Part shown: piece after piece, positions 26,242-35,293 of the stretch
Position numbering within the stretch: position 1 is the first letter of the stretch
Layout: each line of letters opens with the position of its first letter
NCBI GenBank assembly: GCA_964596645.1
Contig: CAZQVB010000019.1
Location: 1 to 64,000, forward strand
Origin: CAVQEK01 sp964596645
GTDB lineage: Bacteria > Bacteroidota > Bacteroidia > Cytophagales > Cyclobacteriaceae
Direction of reading: 5' to 3'
DNA: 64,000 nucleotides
Notes under the pieces: model-generated
Seen by the model: only the letters and a program-made list of their open reading frames with translations
Database searches by the model: none
What the model was told of the DNA's origin: nothing
Translations under genes and position numbers: made by a program

Positions 26242-27468
26242 ATGCCTAAAAAAATCCTCTACCTCAGCTACGACGGCCTTACCGACCCACTTGGCCAATC
26301 GCAGATATTGCCCTATCTGCAAGGGCTGAGTAAGCAAGGCTTCCAATTTACAGTGCTCAGTTTCGAGAAAAAGCAGCGGTTTGCTGCGCAGCAGAAAAGC
26401 ATAGAAACGCTGTGCGAACTATCGAGCATACACTGGGAGCCCCTGCCCTACCATAAACGGCCTCCGGTATTCTCCACTCTGCTCGACGTCTTTTTAATGT
26501 ATAACAAGGCACAAAGCTTGCATAAAACCCACGCCGTCGACATAGTACACTGCCGCAGCTATATCGCCAGCCTGGTGGGGCAGAGACTTAAGAGAAAGTA
26601 TGGCCTGACATTCATCTTCGACATGCGCGGCTTCTGGGCCGATGAGCGGGTGGAAGGCGGACTGTGGAATTTAAGCAACCCACTCTTTAGAGCCATTTAT
26701 AACTATTTTAAGCGGAAAGAGCGGCAGTTCCTCAGCGAAGCCGACCACACCGTAAGCCTCACCCACATGGCTAAAAAGGAAATCGAAAGCTGGTTCAGTG
26801 CTGGAAACACACCGCCCATCACCGTAATTCCCTGCTGTGTGGACACGGAGCTTTTTAATCCCCACCGGATTATGCCGGAGGAAAAAGAAGTTTTGAGCAA
26901 AAAGCTCGGCATCCGTGAAGGCGATTTTATCCTGCTTTACCTGGGCTCAGTAGGTACCTGGTACCTGCTGGATGAAATGCTGGATTTTTTCCGGGTACTA
27001 AAGCAGCAAAAACCCAATGTGCGTTTTCTTTTCGTTACCCAAGAAAATCCGAGTTATATTCTAGACAAGGCGCAGCAAAAGAATCTGTCTGCGGGTGATT
27101 TCATCATCACCTCATCTGCCCGCCAAGAAGTGCCGCTGCACATTTCGCTGTGTTCAGTTTCCATCTTTTTCATCAAACCCACCTTTTCAAAGAAAGCCTC
27201 CTCCGCTACCAAAATGGCTGAGATCATGGCTATGGGCAAGCCGGTGATTACGAATGGGGGCTGGGGGGATGTGATGGAGATCTTAGATAATCCGGAAATT
27301 GGATACGTCATAAAAGATTTTAATGAAGAAAACTATAAAATGGCTGTTAGTAATTTACAAGCTATGCAAGCCCACAAGTTAAATACACCTAGACCATTCC
27401 CTGATCCTTTTGATATTACAGAGGGCATATCGCATTATTCAAATTGCTATACCCCACCATGTCTGTAA
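26242..27468 (+). CDS. Glycosyltransferase family 4-like protein
   Basis: A 408-residue GT-B enzyme. ILYLSYDGLTDPLGQSQILPYL is the opening typical of a Bacteroidota GT4 subgroup, FIFDMRGFWADERVEGGLW lies mid-N-domain, and ATKMAEIMAMGKPVITNGGWGD is the donor-binding part of the C-terminal domain. The last 20 residues (SHYSNCYTPPCL) look unlike the family, so a small 3' frameshift or decay is possible. It closes the glycan locus after the helicase insertion. Confidence 0.85.
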   Translation: MPKKILYLSYDGLTDPLGQSQILPYLQGLSKQGFQFTVLSFEKKQRFAAQQKSIETLCELSSIHWEPLPYHKRPPVFSTLLDVFLMYNKAQSLHKTHAVDIVHCRSYIASLVGQRLKRKYGLTFIFDMRGFWADERVEGGLWNLSNPLFRAIYNYFKRKERQFLSEADHTVSLTHMAKKEIESWFSAGNTPPITVIPCCVDTELFNPHRIMPEEKEVLSKKLGIREGDFILLYLGSVGTWYLLDEMLDFFRVLKQQKPNVRFLFVTQENPSYILDKAQQKNLSAGDFIITSSARQEVPLHISLCSVSIFFIKPTFSKKASSATKMAEIMAMGKPVITNGGWGDVMEILDNPEIGYVIKDFNEENYKMAVSNLQAMQAHKLNTPRPFPDPFDITEGISHYSNCYTPPCL

Positions 27469-27525
27469 ACCTGAGGCATGTGTATCACCAAAAACTAAGG
27501 ATCCAATAATATTTCAGTTAAGCTC

Positions 27526-28230
27526 CTACCAGGGATTGGTGGCGTACACTGTAAGCTCGGGTATAAATCCGCGGTCGTCCATCTCCAGCGCTGCTTTTAC
27601 CGTAATGGCTATCTCCTGACTCCGTAGCTTATTCTGCTTCTCTTCCCGCTCCACCCGGTTTTCACTGCCAAAAGCGGTGGTCACCTCACTCGGACAGATC
27701 AGCATCACCCGCACATTATACGGCCTCAGCTCGGCTTGCCAGCATTCGGTGAGCCCGCGCAGGGCAAACTTCGACGAGGCATATACCGAACCATTCGCAT
27801 AGCCCTTTTTGGATGCCGTGGAGGCTATGTTGATGATGTTGCCATGCTTCTGCTCTTTAAATATTTTGGCTGCTTCGCGTGCCATCATGGATGCGCCATA
27901 AATATTGACCGCATATACCTTCTGAAAATCCTCCACGGTCAGCTCAGTCAGTTCCTTCCTGCTGCCGCCAATTCCAGCATTATTGATGAGTGCATCCAAG
28001 CCGCCAAATAGCTCCTGCGCGCGCTCTATGGTCTGTTTCACTTCCTCAGGATTGGAAACATCGGCTCTGAAAAAGCGTGCGCCTGTCTCTTCAGAGGCCA
28101 GTTGCAACCGGCCCTTGTCGCGCCCCGTGATCAGCACCTGCGCGCCCGCATCTACCAAAAGCCGAGCAGTAGCTTTACCTATTCCCAGGCTGCCGCCGGT
28201 CAATATTATTCGTGAATTTTTCAGTTTCAT
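27526..28230 (-). CDS. Short-chain dehydrogenase/reductase
   Basis: A 234-residue Rossmann-fold enzyme. TGGSLGIG is the cofactor loop, INNAGIGG the stabilising motif, IINIAST carries the catalytic Ser and YASSKFAL the Tyr and Lys. The Arg in the loop after the second strand (ITGRDKGR) favours NADP(H). The ATG at 28230 is preferred to an in-frame start at 28254. It is convergent with the GT4 gene. Substrate not predictable. Confidence 0.88.
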   Translation of the reverse strand: MKLKNSRIILTGGSLGIGKATARLLVDAGAQVLITGRDKGRLQLASEETGARFFRADVSNPEEVKQTIERAQELFGGLDALINNAGIGGSRKELTELTVEDFQKVYAVNIYGASMMAREAAKIFKEQKHGNIINIASTASKKGYANGSVYASSKFALRGLTECWQAELRPYNVRVMLICPSEVTTAFGSENRVEREEKQNKLRSQEIAITVKAALEMDDRGFIPELTVYATNPW

Positions 28231-28370
28231 AGACTTGTTTTGTTGGTGTAGCATTTAATTGAGAACATATTGGCAGGTTGGTGCTTTCGTGCAGAAAAAA
28301 TGATAACGAATAAGCAAAATGCCTGTAAACCAATGAATTGATAACTGAATGGCTGTTTTGTTTGTTTCAA

Positions 28371-29945
28371 ATGAAAAAAGGAAAGGGTAATATGCCAAAC
28401 ACTCTATACCGGCCTTTTATATTCTGTCTGTTTTCGATGTTGATGAATGCGACTCTTGTTTATGCCATCGCTCCATCTCCAGCCGAGTCATACTCACCGC
28501 CTAATTCCTCTGCTTCCACTAAGTTGCTGCACATCACCAAGTCGACAGGAATATTAGGACTGCACTTGCCGCTACTTCAGCAGCAGAATGAACCAGAGAA
28601 ACGTGCATCGAATGAACAAACGGAAATAGAAACTGCAAAAAATCTTGCCAATGAAGCTATGATACAGCGCCAGCACACCATTGGCCTTGCCCTAAGTTTC
28701 TGCATAGTAGTATCCGCCCTGTGCGTGTGGTTTCTGATACGACAACGCCACAAAGAAAAGCGGATACATGCACACCTGCTCCAAAAAAATAATGAGTTGG
28801 CACACCACCAATCGGAAGTGCAGTCGGCCCTGCGGCTGGCAGAGCAGTTCAACGCGCAGCTTCAGGCTCAAAACAACTCATTGAATCACGTGGCGCTGGT
28901 TTCTATTACCGATCTGGAAGGCCGCATTCTTCAAATTAATGACAACCTGTGCCTGCTGTCGGGCTACCGGTGTGAAGAACTTATAGGTGAAAAACACAGC
29001 ATACTGAAGTCGGGTTTGCACGACGAGGTCTTCTACGAAAACCTTTGGAAAACAATAGCCAACGGCGATACCTGGCGTGGAGAAATTTGCAACAAGGCCA
29101 AAAACGGGTTGCACTTCTGGACAGATACATCCATAGCTCCTGTACTGGATGAATATGGCAGGCCCAAGCAATATCTGGCCATTCAGTTTGAAATATCTGA
29201 CCGCAAACAGCACGAGCAGGAACTGGAGTATCAGAAAGAAAAGTTGGCCGAACTGAATAGGCTGAAAGACAAACTGTTCTCCATCGTATCACATGATTTT
29301 CGTAGCCCGCTGCGTTCGCTCAAAGGTGCACTCACACTCTACCTGCGGGGCACTATTTCGCAGGAAGAAATGCGGGCGCTGTCGTCAGATCTTCTGGAAA
29401 AGCTCGACATTACTTCAAACATGCTCGACAATCTGCTTATATGGGCCAAGGCACAAATGCACGGCATGCACGTAGACCCGGTACACATACATCTGAAACC
29501 ACTCACAGATGAAGTAATGCGGCTGATCAAGGGCCAGGCCGAAAAAAAATACCTTCGGCTTATCAATAAAATAAATGACAATACCCGGGTGTATGCCGAT
29601 CTGGAAATGACAAAAGTGATCATCAGAAATCTGCTCACCAATGCCATGAAATTTTCGGCTTCCGATCGTGATATTGTAGTAAGAGCCAAGGCAGATAAAG
29701 AACATATTGAAGTGGCCATTACTGATGCCGGGGTGGGCATTAGTGAAGAAAATGTCAATAAACTATTCGGCTTGGAAAACTACTCCACCACCGGCACGGC
29801 CAATGAGAAAGGTATGGGCCTGGGCTTGATGCTCTGCAAAGATTTTGTGAATAGAAACGGTGGAGAGATATGGGTAGAAAGCAAACCCAAAGAAGGCAGC
29901 ACCTTTTACTTTACACTGCCAACCGAGCCTGTGCATGAAGATTGA
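28371..29945 (+). CDS. Membrane PAS-domain sensor histidine kinase
   Basis: A 524-residue kinase. A signal-like hydrophobic segment (13-33) and a transmembrane helix (103-123) bracket a short periplasmic part. A coiled coil (125-172) leads to a PAS/PAC domain (about 173-278) with LEGRILQINDNLCLLSGY. HisKA follows with the phospho-acceptor His308 in SIVSHDFRSPLRSLKGAL, then HATPase with the N-box around Asn420, DAGVGIS and GMGLGLMLCKDFV. No response regulator is adjacent. The start at 28371 is chosen over an in-frame non-ATG start at 28338; ATG 28392 is also possible. Confidence 0.92.
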   Translation: MKKGKGNMPNTLYRPFIFCLFSMLMNATLVYAIAPSPAESYSPPNSSASTKLLHITKSTGILGLHLPLLQQQNEPEKRASNEQTEIETAKNLANEAMIQRQHTIGLALSFCIVVSALCVWFLIRQRHKEKRIHAHLLQKNNELAHHQSEVQSALRLAEQFNAQLQAQNNSLNHVALVSITDLEGRILQINDNLCLLSGYRCEELIGEKHSILKSGLHDEVFYENLWKTIANGDTWRGEICNKAKNGLHFWTDTSIAPVLDEYGRPKQYLAIQFEISDRKQHEQELEYQKEKLAELNRLKDKLFSIVSHDFRSPLRSLKGALTLYLRGTISQEEMRALSSDLLEKLDITSNMLDNLLIWAKAQMHGMHVDPVHIHLKPLTDEVMRLIKGQAEKKYLRLINKINDNTRVYADLEMTKVIIRNLLTNAMKFSASDRDIVVRAKADKEHIEVAITDAGVGISEENVNKLFGLENYSTTGTANEKGMGLGLMLCKDFVNRNGGEIWVESKPKEGSTFYFTLPTEPVHED

Positions 29946-29965
29946 TCGCTCTACCCTTAGCACAT

Positions 29966-30001
29966 AAAAAAACCCGGAAACTCAATGCCTCCGGGTTTTT
30001 T
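29966..30001. terminator. Bidirectional terminator
   Basis: A run of seven A then CCCGGA pairs with TCCGGG and six T around an 11-base loop. It lies between the convergent kinase and ribonucleotide reductase genes and fits both directions. Confidence 0.88.
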
Positions 30002-30020
30002 GTTGAAATAAAACGGAATC

Positions 30021-32330
30021 CTAAATCACGTCGCAATTGCCGGCCATGCAGGCAAGCTCTTGTGCGGCAGTGGTATAATCTTCCTCTTCATACCGATATA
30101 TTTTACTGAAATCGATGTCAGGAAACTCCGCCACCAGCTTGTCATATTCCTCTTTATAGATTTCCTGGTAGGGCATCTGGTCAAAGGAGGCGTTGAATGC
30201 TGGCAGGAAGGTCATTCCGCCGATTTTATCCTGATTCTCCCACACCCATCGCACGATATCCAGCACTTCATCGGGCTTGTAGGTGATGGTGACGCTCGGA
30301 TTGTGCTCTGTGTAGTTCTGCTTATTCATCAGCCAATATTCACACTGCTCCAGGGCGGTTCGCTCGTTGCGCGTAATGGCCGCTTCTGGCGATTTCACCG
30401 GGAAATGTATCACCCATGTATTGGCATTCTCCCGGGTTTGTCCGTTCTCCGGATCCATAGGCACTCCGGCATTTTGCAGTACTTTAAAAACCGGGGTATG
30501 CGTTCCCACCCGCACGTTGCGTATGTAGTACGGCGACCAGCGCGCATGGATGCCGGGGGAGCAGTTGAGCAACTGTGAAGAGTTGCCGGAAGGCTTCACA
30601 CAGGTGACGGCCACCGACTGGTTGATGCCCAACACGCCGGCCACCTTTTTATTCGTTTCTATGGCCACATTCTGAAGTTCCTTCAGTGTTTCTGCCTTTT
30701 GTACCAATGGGCAGTCCAGTTGGCCGTTGATGTCTACGCCGAGCAATCGCTCTTCTTCGCAGTTCTTTTTCCACTCTTTGCGCAAGCCGGGAAAATGTGT
30801 GGCTTTCGATTGAATGGTACCAATGATGGTGGCCAGTTCTACCTTCTCTTTCAAGTCTTCGAGGGTGTCATTTTCCCTGGCTACTGCCACCGACAGGTTG
30901 CAAAACTGGAATGGTCTCAGCACGATTTCACCACATGGATTGGTGCCAAACCGGGCTACTTTTCTGCGTTTTGGCTTGGTGTTGATGGTGGCCTGCCGGT
31001 TGAATATACCTGGCTCGCCGCGCTCTGAATGCACCATGTCGAGTAGAAACTGTGCTATTTCGGCTTGGCTGAGTTTGCGCTCCGGCCACACAGCAGAGTT
31101 GTTGGCATTCCAGCGCTGGTTGTTCTTTTTCCAGAAGTCGCCGTCTTTGCAGTGGCGCATTTCTTTGTCGTTGTAGTCGAACAGTGCAATCATGGCCGTA
31201 CGTCGCACGCCGCCAGAGACAGCCGCCGCACCGATGGCACACATTATGTCGTGCGCATCGAGTGGCCTCAATGTAGAGCCCTGACGAGAAAGAATACGCG
31301 AACGGGCAAAATCAAGCATTTTCTTCAACGGCTCGGCACCCGATGCGCGTCCGCCTTTGATGCGCAATACAGCGCCTGCCGGCCGCACCAGTGAGTAGTT
31401 GAAATGTATGTCGCGGCCACCAAACCAGGCTTCCAACCCTACGCGTACTGCATCTGCCCAACCCTCCGTGCTGTCTTCTACCACATACGGCGTGGGCGAT
31501 TCGTCGCGCTGACGCTTAATCCTGGGCAATTTTTCGACGTATTCGGCCTCCACGGAGTAGCCTACCCCGCAGCCGCTCATCGATATGATGAGTGCTTCTA
31601 CGAAAGAGTCTACACTATCTACCGGCATATATGAGCAGTTGTATATGCTGATGTTGTTTCGGCGAGCTGCCGGACCGGCCATGGCCAGCAACCTCATCGA
31701 TGGCATCACCTTCATATTCAATATGGCGTTGCGAATGCGGTTGTAGGTAAGTGGCTGCAGCCGGTAGTCGGATAGTTCCTTAAGATAATCCACAGCCCGG
31801 TCTACGGTCTCTATCCACGTTTCGCGTCGCCCGTGCTGGTTGCTGAAGCGTGCGTATTTGTCGTAAAACTGAAACTTTTGCAGCTGTGTGGGGAAGTACT
31901 TGTCTGAGGCATCAAAAGCTGCTTTGATCTCCTCAGGTACCGGACGGCTCTCGCGCATCTTGGCATGCTCTGCCCTGTACAATATATATTTCTTTGCCGC
32001 TTCATATTCGCCGGCAGCCTGCAACACCATTTCTACAATGTCCTGCACCTGCTCTACGGAAGGCTCCTCAAACTTGGCCGAAACAATATTGACTACTTGC
32101 TCGGTGATTTTTTCAGCGTCATAGTTGCTGCGTTCCAGGCTTTTGAAACAGCGTACAATGGCATTTTTGATCCGCTCACTGTCAAAATCAGTCACCCGAC
32201 CATCGCGCTTCATGATTTTGGCCGGCACTTTCTTCATTTCATCTTTTTTGGCTGATGTTTTCTTCACGTTGGCATCGTTGTCTTTCAAATCAACAACTTC
32301 CTCTTCCGTGGCTGGTGTTTTCTTACTCAT
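30021..32330 (-). CDS. nrdJ: Adenosylcobalamin-dependent ribonucleotide reductase (class II)
   Basis: A 769-residue protein. The N-terminal 35 residues are Lys/Glu-rich, and an ATP-cone regulatory domain lies at about 37-128. The catalytic barrel has Cys232 (YNCSYMP), NPCGE with Cys466, and Cys477. The 11-residue spacing equals that of Cys408 and Cys419 in Lactobacillus leichmannii RTPR, the monomeric B12 enzyme. The C-terminal pair Cys761 and Cys766 matches the re-reducing pair of that enzyme (731/736). It makes deoxynucleotides without a separate radical subunit, so the cell needs cobalamin. The leichmannii enzyme lacks an ATP-cone, so overall activity control by ATP/dATP is expected here. 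No B12 riboswitch was seen upstream. Confidence 0.9.
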   Translation of the reverse strand: MSKKTPATEEEVVDLKDNDANVKKTSAKKDEMKKVPAKIMKRDGRVTDFDSERIKNAIVRCFKSLERSNYDAEKITEQVVNIVSAKFEEPSVEQVQDIVEMVLQAAGEYEAAKKYILYRAEHAKMRESRPVPEEIKAAFDASDKYFPTQLQKFQFYDKYARFSNQHGRRETWIETVDRAVDYLKELSDYRLQPLTYNRIRNAILNMKVMPSMRLLAMAGPAARRNNISIYNCSYMPVDSVDSFVEALIISMSGCGVGYSVEAEYVEKLPRIKRQRDESPTPYVVEDSTEGWADAVRVGLEAWFGGRDIHFNYSLVRPAGAVLRIKGGRASGAEPLKKMLDFARSRILSRQGSTLRPLDAHDIMCAIGAAAVSGGVRRTAMIALFDYNDKEMRHCKDGDFWKKNNQRWNANNSAVWPERKLSQAEIAQFLLDMVHSERGEPGIFNRQATINTKPKRRKVARFGTNPCGEIVLRPFQFCNLSVAVARENDTLEDLKEKVELATIIGTIQSKATHFPGLRKEWKKNCEEERLLGVDINGQLDCPLVQKAETLKELQNVAIETNKKVAGVLGINQSVAVTCVKPSGNSSQLLNCSPGIHARWSPYYIRNVRVGTHTPVFKVLQNAGVPMDPENGQTRENANTWVIHFPVKSPEAAITRNERTALEQCEYWLMNKQNYTEHNPSVTITYKPDEVLDIVRWVWENQDKIGGMTFLPAFNASFDQMPYQEIYKEEYDKLVAEFPDIDFSKIYRYEEEDYTTAAQELACMAGNCDVI

Positions 32331-32949
32331 TAGAAACAGTTTTTAAAATAGTAAACGATAATTCTCTGAATTGTACTTTTCCTGAGAATGGAAATGCACA
32401 ACTTTTCTTTGGACGACCTAAATTATTATGGAATGTGATATGTGCTGCTGTGTTCGAAGCGTCATACCGGTGAAATTTGGCCAGGTATGCAACCCAGCCA
32501 AAACCACATTTTAAACTAGCTCTTCGACGGATTGATAGCAAATATTGCCCGGTCATTTTATCCACAAATTTCCATCCTCAACTTTAATTGCCACATATTC
32601 AATCTATTGTATTAAAAGCTTCAATTTATGGTTGAATTGAACGGTGTAAACACTTCACATTTGAACAATTCCAATACAAACGTGCGGTTGCCAGTCAGTT
32701 TATTCAACGCTGCCGGGGCATCATTTGTCAGATGCTGCTTCATGTATATCAACCTAATTGGTTGCATTTTTTGCTAAAATTGTATTTTACCAAGCATGCC
32801 CAGAAGCTAGCATTTTGCTCATAATCTTGCAAGGAGCCGCTCTAAGCCTAGGCTTGGTGCATTTGCAAGGAAAAGGCACAAAAGTGGAACCCAATGGCGG
32901 GGGTACTTTGTTGTATAAACCACACCAGCTTCGAAACGCCATCAGCCTT
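32331..32949. other. Divergent gene-free region between nrdJ and the nitroreductase gene
   Basis: No convincing gene in 619 bases. It must hold the promoters of both divergent genes, but I find no clear TTTG/TAnnTTTG pair. An in-frame upstream extension of the nitroreductase (from 32758) is not supported, because nitroreductases start close to the FMN-binding region. Confidence 0.4.
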
Positions 32950-33636
32950 ATGCCTATACAAAAACACCCGCACGCATTCATCCGCTACGAACCAGAGTCT
33001 TACCAGTCCTATCAAAGCGTCGAGAAATCTATAAAGTTTTATGAATGGGCCAACACACGCCGCAGCGTTCGGCAATTTTCTGATACCCCGGTGCCCAAGT
33101 CTGTGATAGAGCAGGTGATAAAAACCGCATCTACGGCTCCATCAGGTGCCAACAAACAACCCTGGCATTTCTGTGCCGTGTCGTCGCCGGCTGTAAAGGC
33201 GGAAATAAGAAAGGCCGCAGAAAACGAAGAGCAGAAAAACTATGCCGGTCGCATGAACGAGCAGTGGCTGGAAGATCTTAAACCTTTTCGCACCGACTGG
33301 AGGAAGCCTTTTCTAGAAACAGCCCCCTGGCTCATTGTAGTAATGGCCAAACCTTTTGACTTAGACGATGACGGCCGGAAGAAAAACAACTATTACGTGC
33401 GGGAATCGGTAGGCTTAGCCAGCGGCATGCTGCTGATGGCTCTTCACAATGCCGGCCTGGTAGCCCTCACCCATACGCCCAGCCCGATGAATTTTCTCAT
33501 GAAAATATTAGACCGGCCTGCCAACGAAAAACCTTTCTTGCTCATACCGGTGGGCTATCCGCACAGCAGTACGGTGGTGCCTGATCTGCAACGCAAGCCA
33601 CTCCATGTAATATCGACCTGGTACGAAGGAGACTAA
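32950..33636 (+). CDS. Nitroreductase family protein
   Basis: A 228-residue FMN enzyme. RRSVRQFSDTPVP at about 44-56 is the family opening with the FMN-phosphate arginines, STAPSGANKQPWHF follows, and RESVGLASGMLLMALHNAGL is the dimer helix. The pattern is closest to the iodotyrosine deiodinase/BluB side of the family. BluB makes the lower ligand of cobalamin, which is notable next to a B12-dependent reductase, but a general nitroreductase is equally likely. The stop overlaps the convergent DUF5606 gene by 4 bp. Confidence 0.85.
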   Translation: MPIQKHPHAFIRYEPESYQSYQSVEKSIKFYEWANTRRSVRQFSDTPVPKSVIEQVIKTASTAPSGANKQPWHFCAVSSPAVKAEIRKAAENEEQKNYAGRMNEQWLEDLKPFRTDWRKPFLETAPWLIVVMAKPFDLDDDGRKKNNYYVRESVGLASGMLLMALHNAGLVALTHTPSPMNFLMKILDRPANEKPFLLIPVGYPHSSTVVPDLQRKPLHVISTWYEGD

Positions 33637-34184
33637 GCCTTGCCTTTGGAGGCTCCGGCTTTTTTGGTGGTTTTAGGCGCTTTCTTTACCTCCTTTTTGG
33701 GCGTGTCATCGTCTGCCTCTTCCGCCTCAGCAGCTGCTTTCTTTGATTTTCCTTTTGGCTTCTCCGGCTTTTCCTCTTCGGCTGCCGGCTCGTTCAATGT
33801 TTCCGGGGCAGCCGTGTGCAAAATATGATACCACGACACAATCTTCTTCATATCCGACACATACACCCGCTGAGGATCGTAGTCGGGCACTATATGCTGC
33901 ATAAAAGCCTGTAGCTCTTCGGCATCTGACTTGCCATCTACTCCGGGATCACTGTCAAACTCCTTCTTTATCTTCACCAAAATCTCCTGCAGCGGCACCG
34001 TTTTGTCCACATCTACGGTATACACCGAAATTTCATTCAGCACTGAAACGCGGTGGTTTGGGCCTGTGATCAGCTTTGCCTTTTTGTCGTCGAGGCTCTC
34101 CAGCACCAATCCTGAGCGGGTCGGCTTTATGATTTTAAACAAGCCTGGCTTACCAGACACTGCAGCGATATCTTTTAATTCCAT
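33633..34184 (-). CDS. DUF5606 family protein
   Basis: A 183-residue protein. The N-terminal MELKDIAAVSGKPGLFKII opens a conserved Bacteroidota domain of about 130 residues (DUF5606). The last 50 residues are a low-complexity tail of Lys, Glu, Ala and Pro, ending KKAGASKGKA. Such tails often contact nucleic acid or ribosomes, but the function is unknown. The ATG at 34184 is used; an in-frame start at 34250 would overlap engB. It lies 52 bp downstream of engB on the same strand. Confidence 0.85.
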   Translation of the reverse strand: MELKDIAAVSGKPGLFKIIKPTRSGLVLESLDDKKAKLITGPNHRVSVLNEISVYTVDVDKTVPLQEILVKIKKEFDSDPGVDGKSDAEELQAFMQHIVPDYDPQRVYVSDMKKIVSWYHILHTAAPETLNEPAAEEEKPEKPKGKSKKAAAEAEEADDDTPKKEVKKAPKTTKKAGASKGKA

Positions 34185-34236
34185 AGCAAATAATTGAGGC
34201 GGCAAATTTAAATGAATTTTGTGAAAACGAAGGGGG

Positions 34237-34851
34237 TCAGCGCGCAGCACTGCCGAGTATCTCTTCTATATATTTCAATATCTCGTCGCGGCCGCGCTTG
34301 GTGATGATGGAGCTGAGAAAATATTCCGGCAATTCGGCCCAGCTCTTTTTCAATACTTTCTCATGGAGTTTCATGGTGTTGAAAAGCTTATTCTGGCTCA
34401 GCTTGTCGGTTTTGGTAAAAACAATGGCAAAAGGCACCTGGTGCTTGCCCAGCCACTCCAGAAAATTATAGTCGATGGCCTGGGGCTCAAGGCGGGCATC
34501 CACAAGCACAAATACGCACATGAGCGTGTCGCGCCTGAGCAGGTAGTTTTCTATCATTGGCCCCCACTCTGCTTTTTGGGCCTTGCTCACTTTGGCCCAT
34601 CCATAGCCAGGCAGATCCACCAAATACCACTTTTCGTCAATTTCAAAATGATTGATGTGCCGTGTTTTGCCGGGCTTGGAAGAAGTCTTCGCCAGGTTCT
34701 TCCTGTCCGTGATCATGTTGATGAGTGACGACTTGCCCACGTTCGATCGACCAATAAAGGCAAACTCCGGCTTTTCAGGCGGTGGACATCCTTTCAGATT
34801 AACACTGCTTTTTATAAATGTGGCATTTTGAATATTAAAAGAATCCATCAT
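34237..34851 (-). CDS. engB: Ribosome biogenesis GTP-binding protein EngB/YsxC
   Basis: A 204-residue TRAFAC GTPase of normal size. G1 is GRSNVGKSS (34-42), G2 around TRHINHF, G3 DLPGYGWAKV, and G4 TKTDKL. EngB is needed for assembly of the large ribosomal subunit and is essential in many bacteria. A second ATG one codon in is also possible. It is transcribed with the DUF5606 gene. Confidence 0.96.
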   Translation of the reverse strand: MMDSFNIQNATFIKSSVNLKGCPPPEKPEFAFIGRSNVGKSSLINMITDRKNLAKTSSKPGKTRHINHFEIDEKWYLVDLPGYGWAKVSKAQKAEWGPMIENYLLRRDTLMCVFVLVDARLEPQAIDYNFLEWLGKHQVPFAIVFTKTDKLSQNKLFNTMKLHEKVLKKSWAELPEYFLSSIITKRGRDEILKYIEEILGSAAR

Positions 34852-35293
34852 GGGTACAAGTCGAGAAATTTAATTTTTCTGTTAAAAGCCAAACATCCGG
34901 CGACTTTAGATTTAAAGCGGTACAAGATCGCCGCGAAGTAAAGCGCCAAAAACCATATTTGCAGACATGGTTACCGGGCGCACGGCTTCAATTCATTTTA
35001 GCACAACAAAATAAGCCGCTTATTACATGAAAATGCCTGTGCATGAGGCGTTTTTCCACAAAAAATACCGAAGTAAATTCCCTTTTAAACGGCAAAGTTG
35101 ATTTGATTCGCAATATGTTTTCTGTGTTTAAGCTGAAAATAAAGGTATAATCATCTGCCTGATAGCACCTTGCGGCTTTTCATTTCAAGTATTGCAATAG
35201 ATATTACAACCATTTGGTATTCGTCAAATTCAACTTTAATTTGTATCTGCTATATTCGTTCATTGTGCGAAAATCAATTTAGTTTTTTAGAAT
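34852..35293. other. Divergent gene-free region between engB and the OmpA-family gene
   Basis: 442 bases without a convincing gene. It contains one candidate promoter for the rightward gene (35213-35243). Nothing else stands out apart from high AT content. Confidence 0.4.
35213..35243 (+). promoter_or_regulatory. Candidate Bacteroidota-type promoter
   Basis: TTTG at 35213-35216, a 19-base spacer, then TTAATTTG at 35236-35243 (one mismatch to TAnnTTTG). It lies about 50 bp before the ATG of the OmpA-family gene. Confidence 0.4.

Noticed and set aside
30060..30578. 172-codon open frame antisense to nrdJ
   Set aside because: Same reason: the opposite strand carries an intact conserved enzyme.
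32340..32757. Possible cobalamin riboswitch upstream of the B12-dependent reductase
   Set aside because: I could not find a B12-box-like sequence or the expected long fold on the minus strand. A covariance-model search would be decisive.
32758..32949. N-terminal extension of the nitroreductase
   Set aside because: The extra 64 residues start at a poor site and match no nitroreductase. ATG 32950 gives the usual length.
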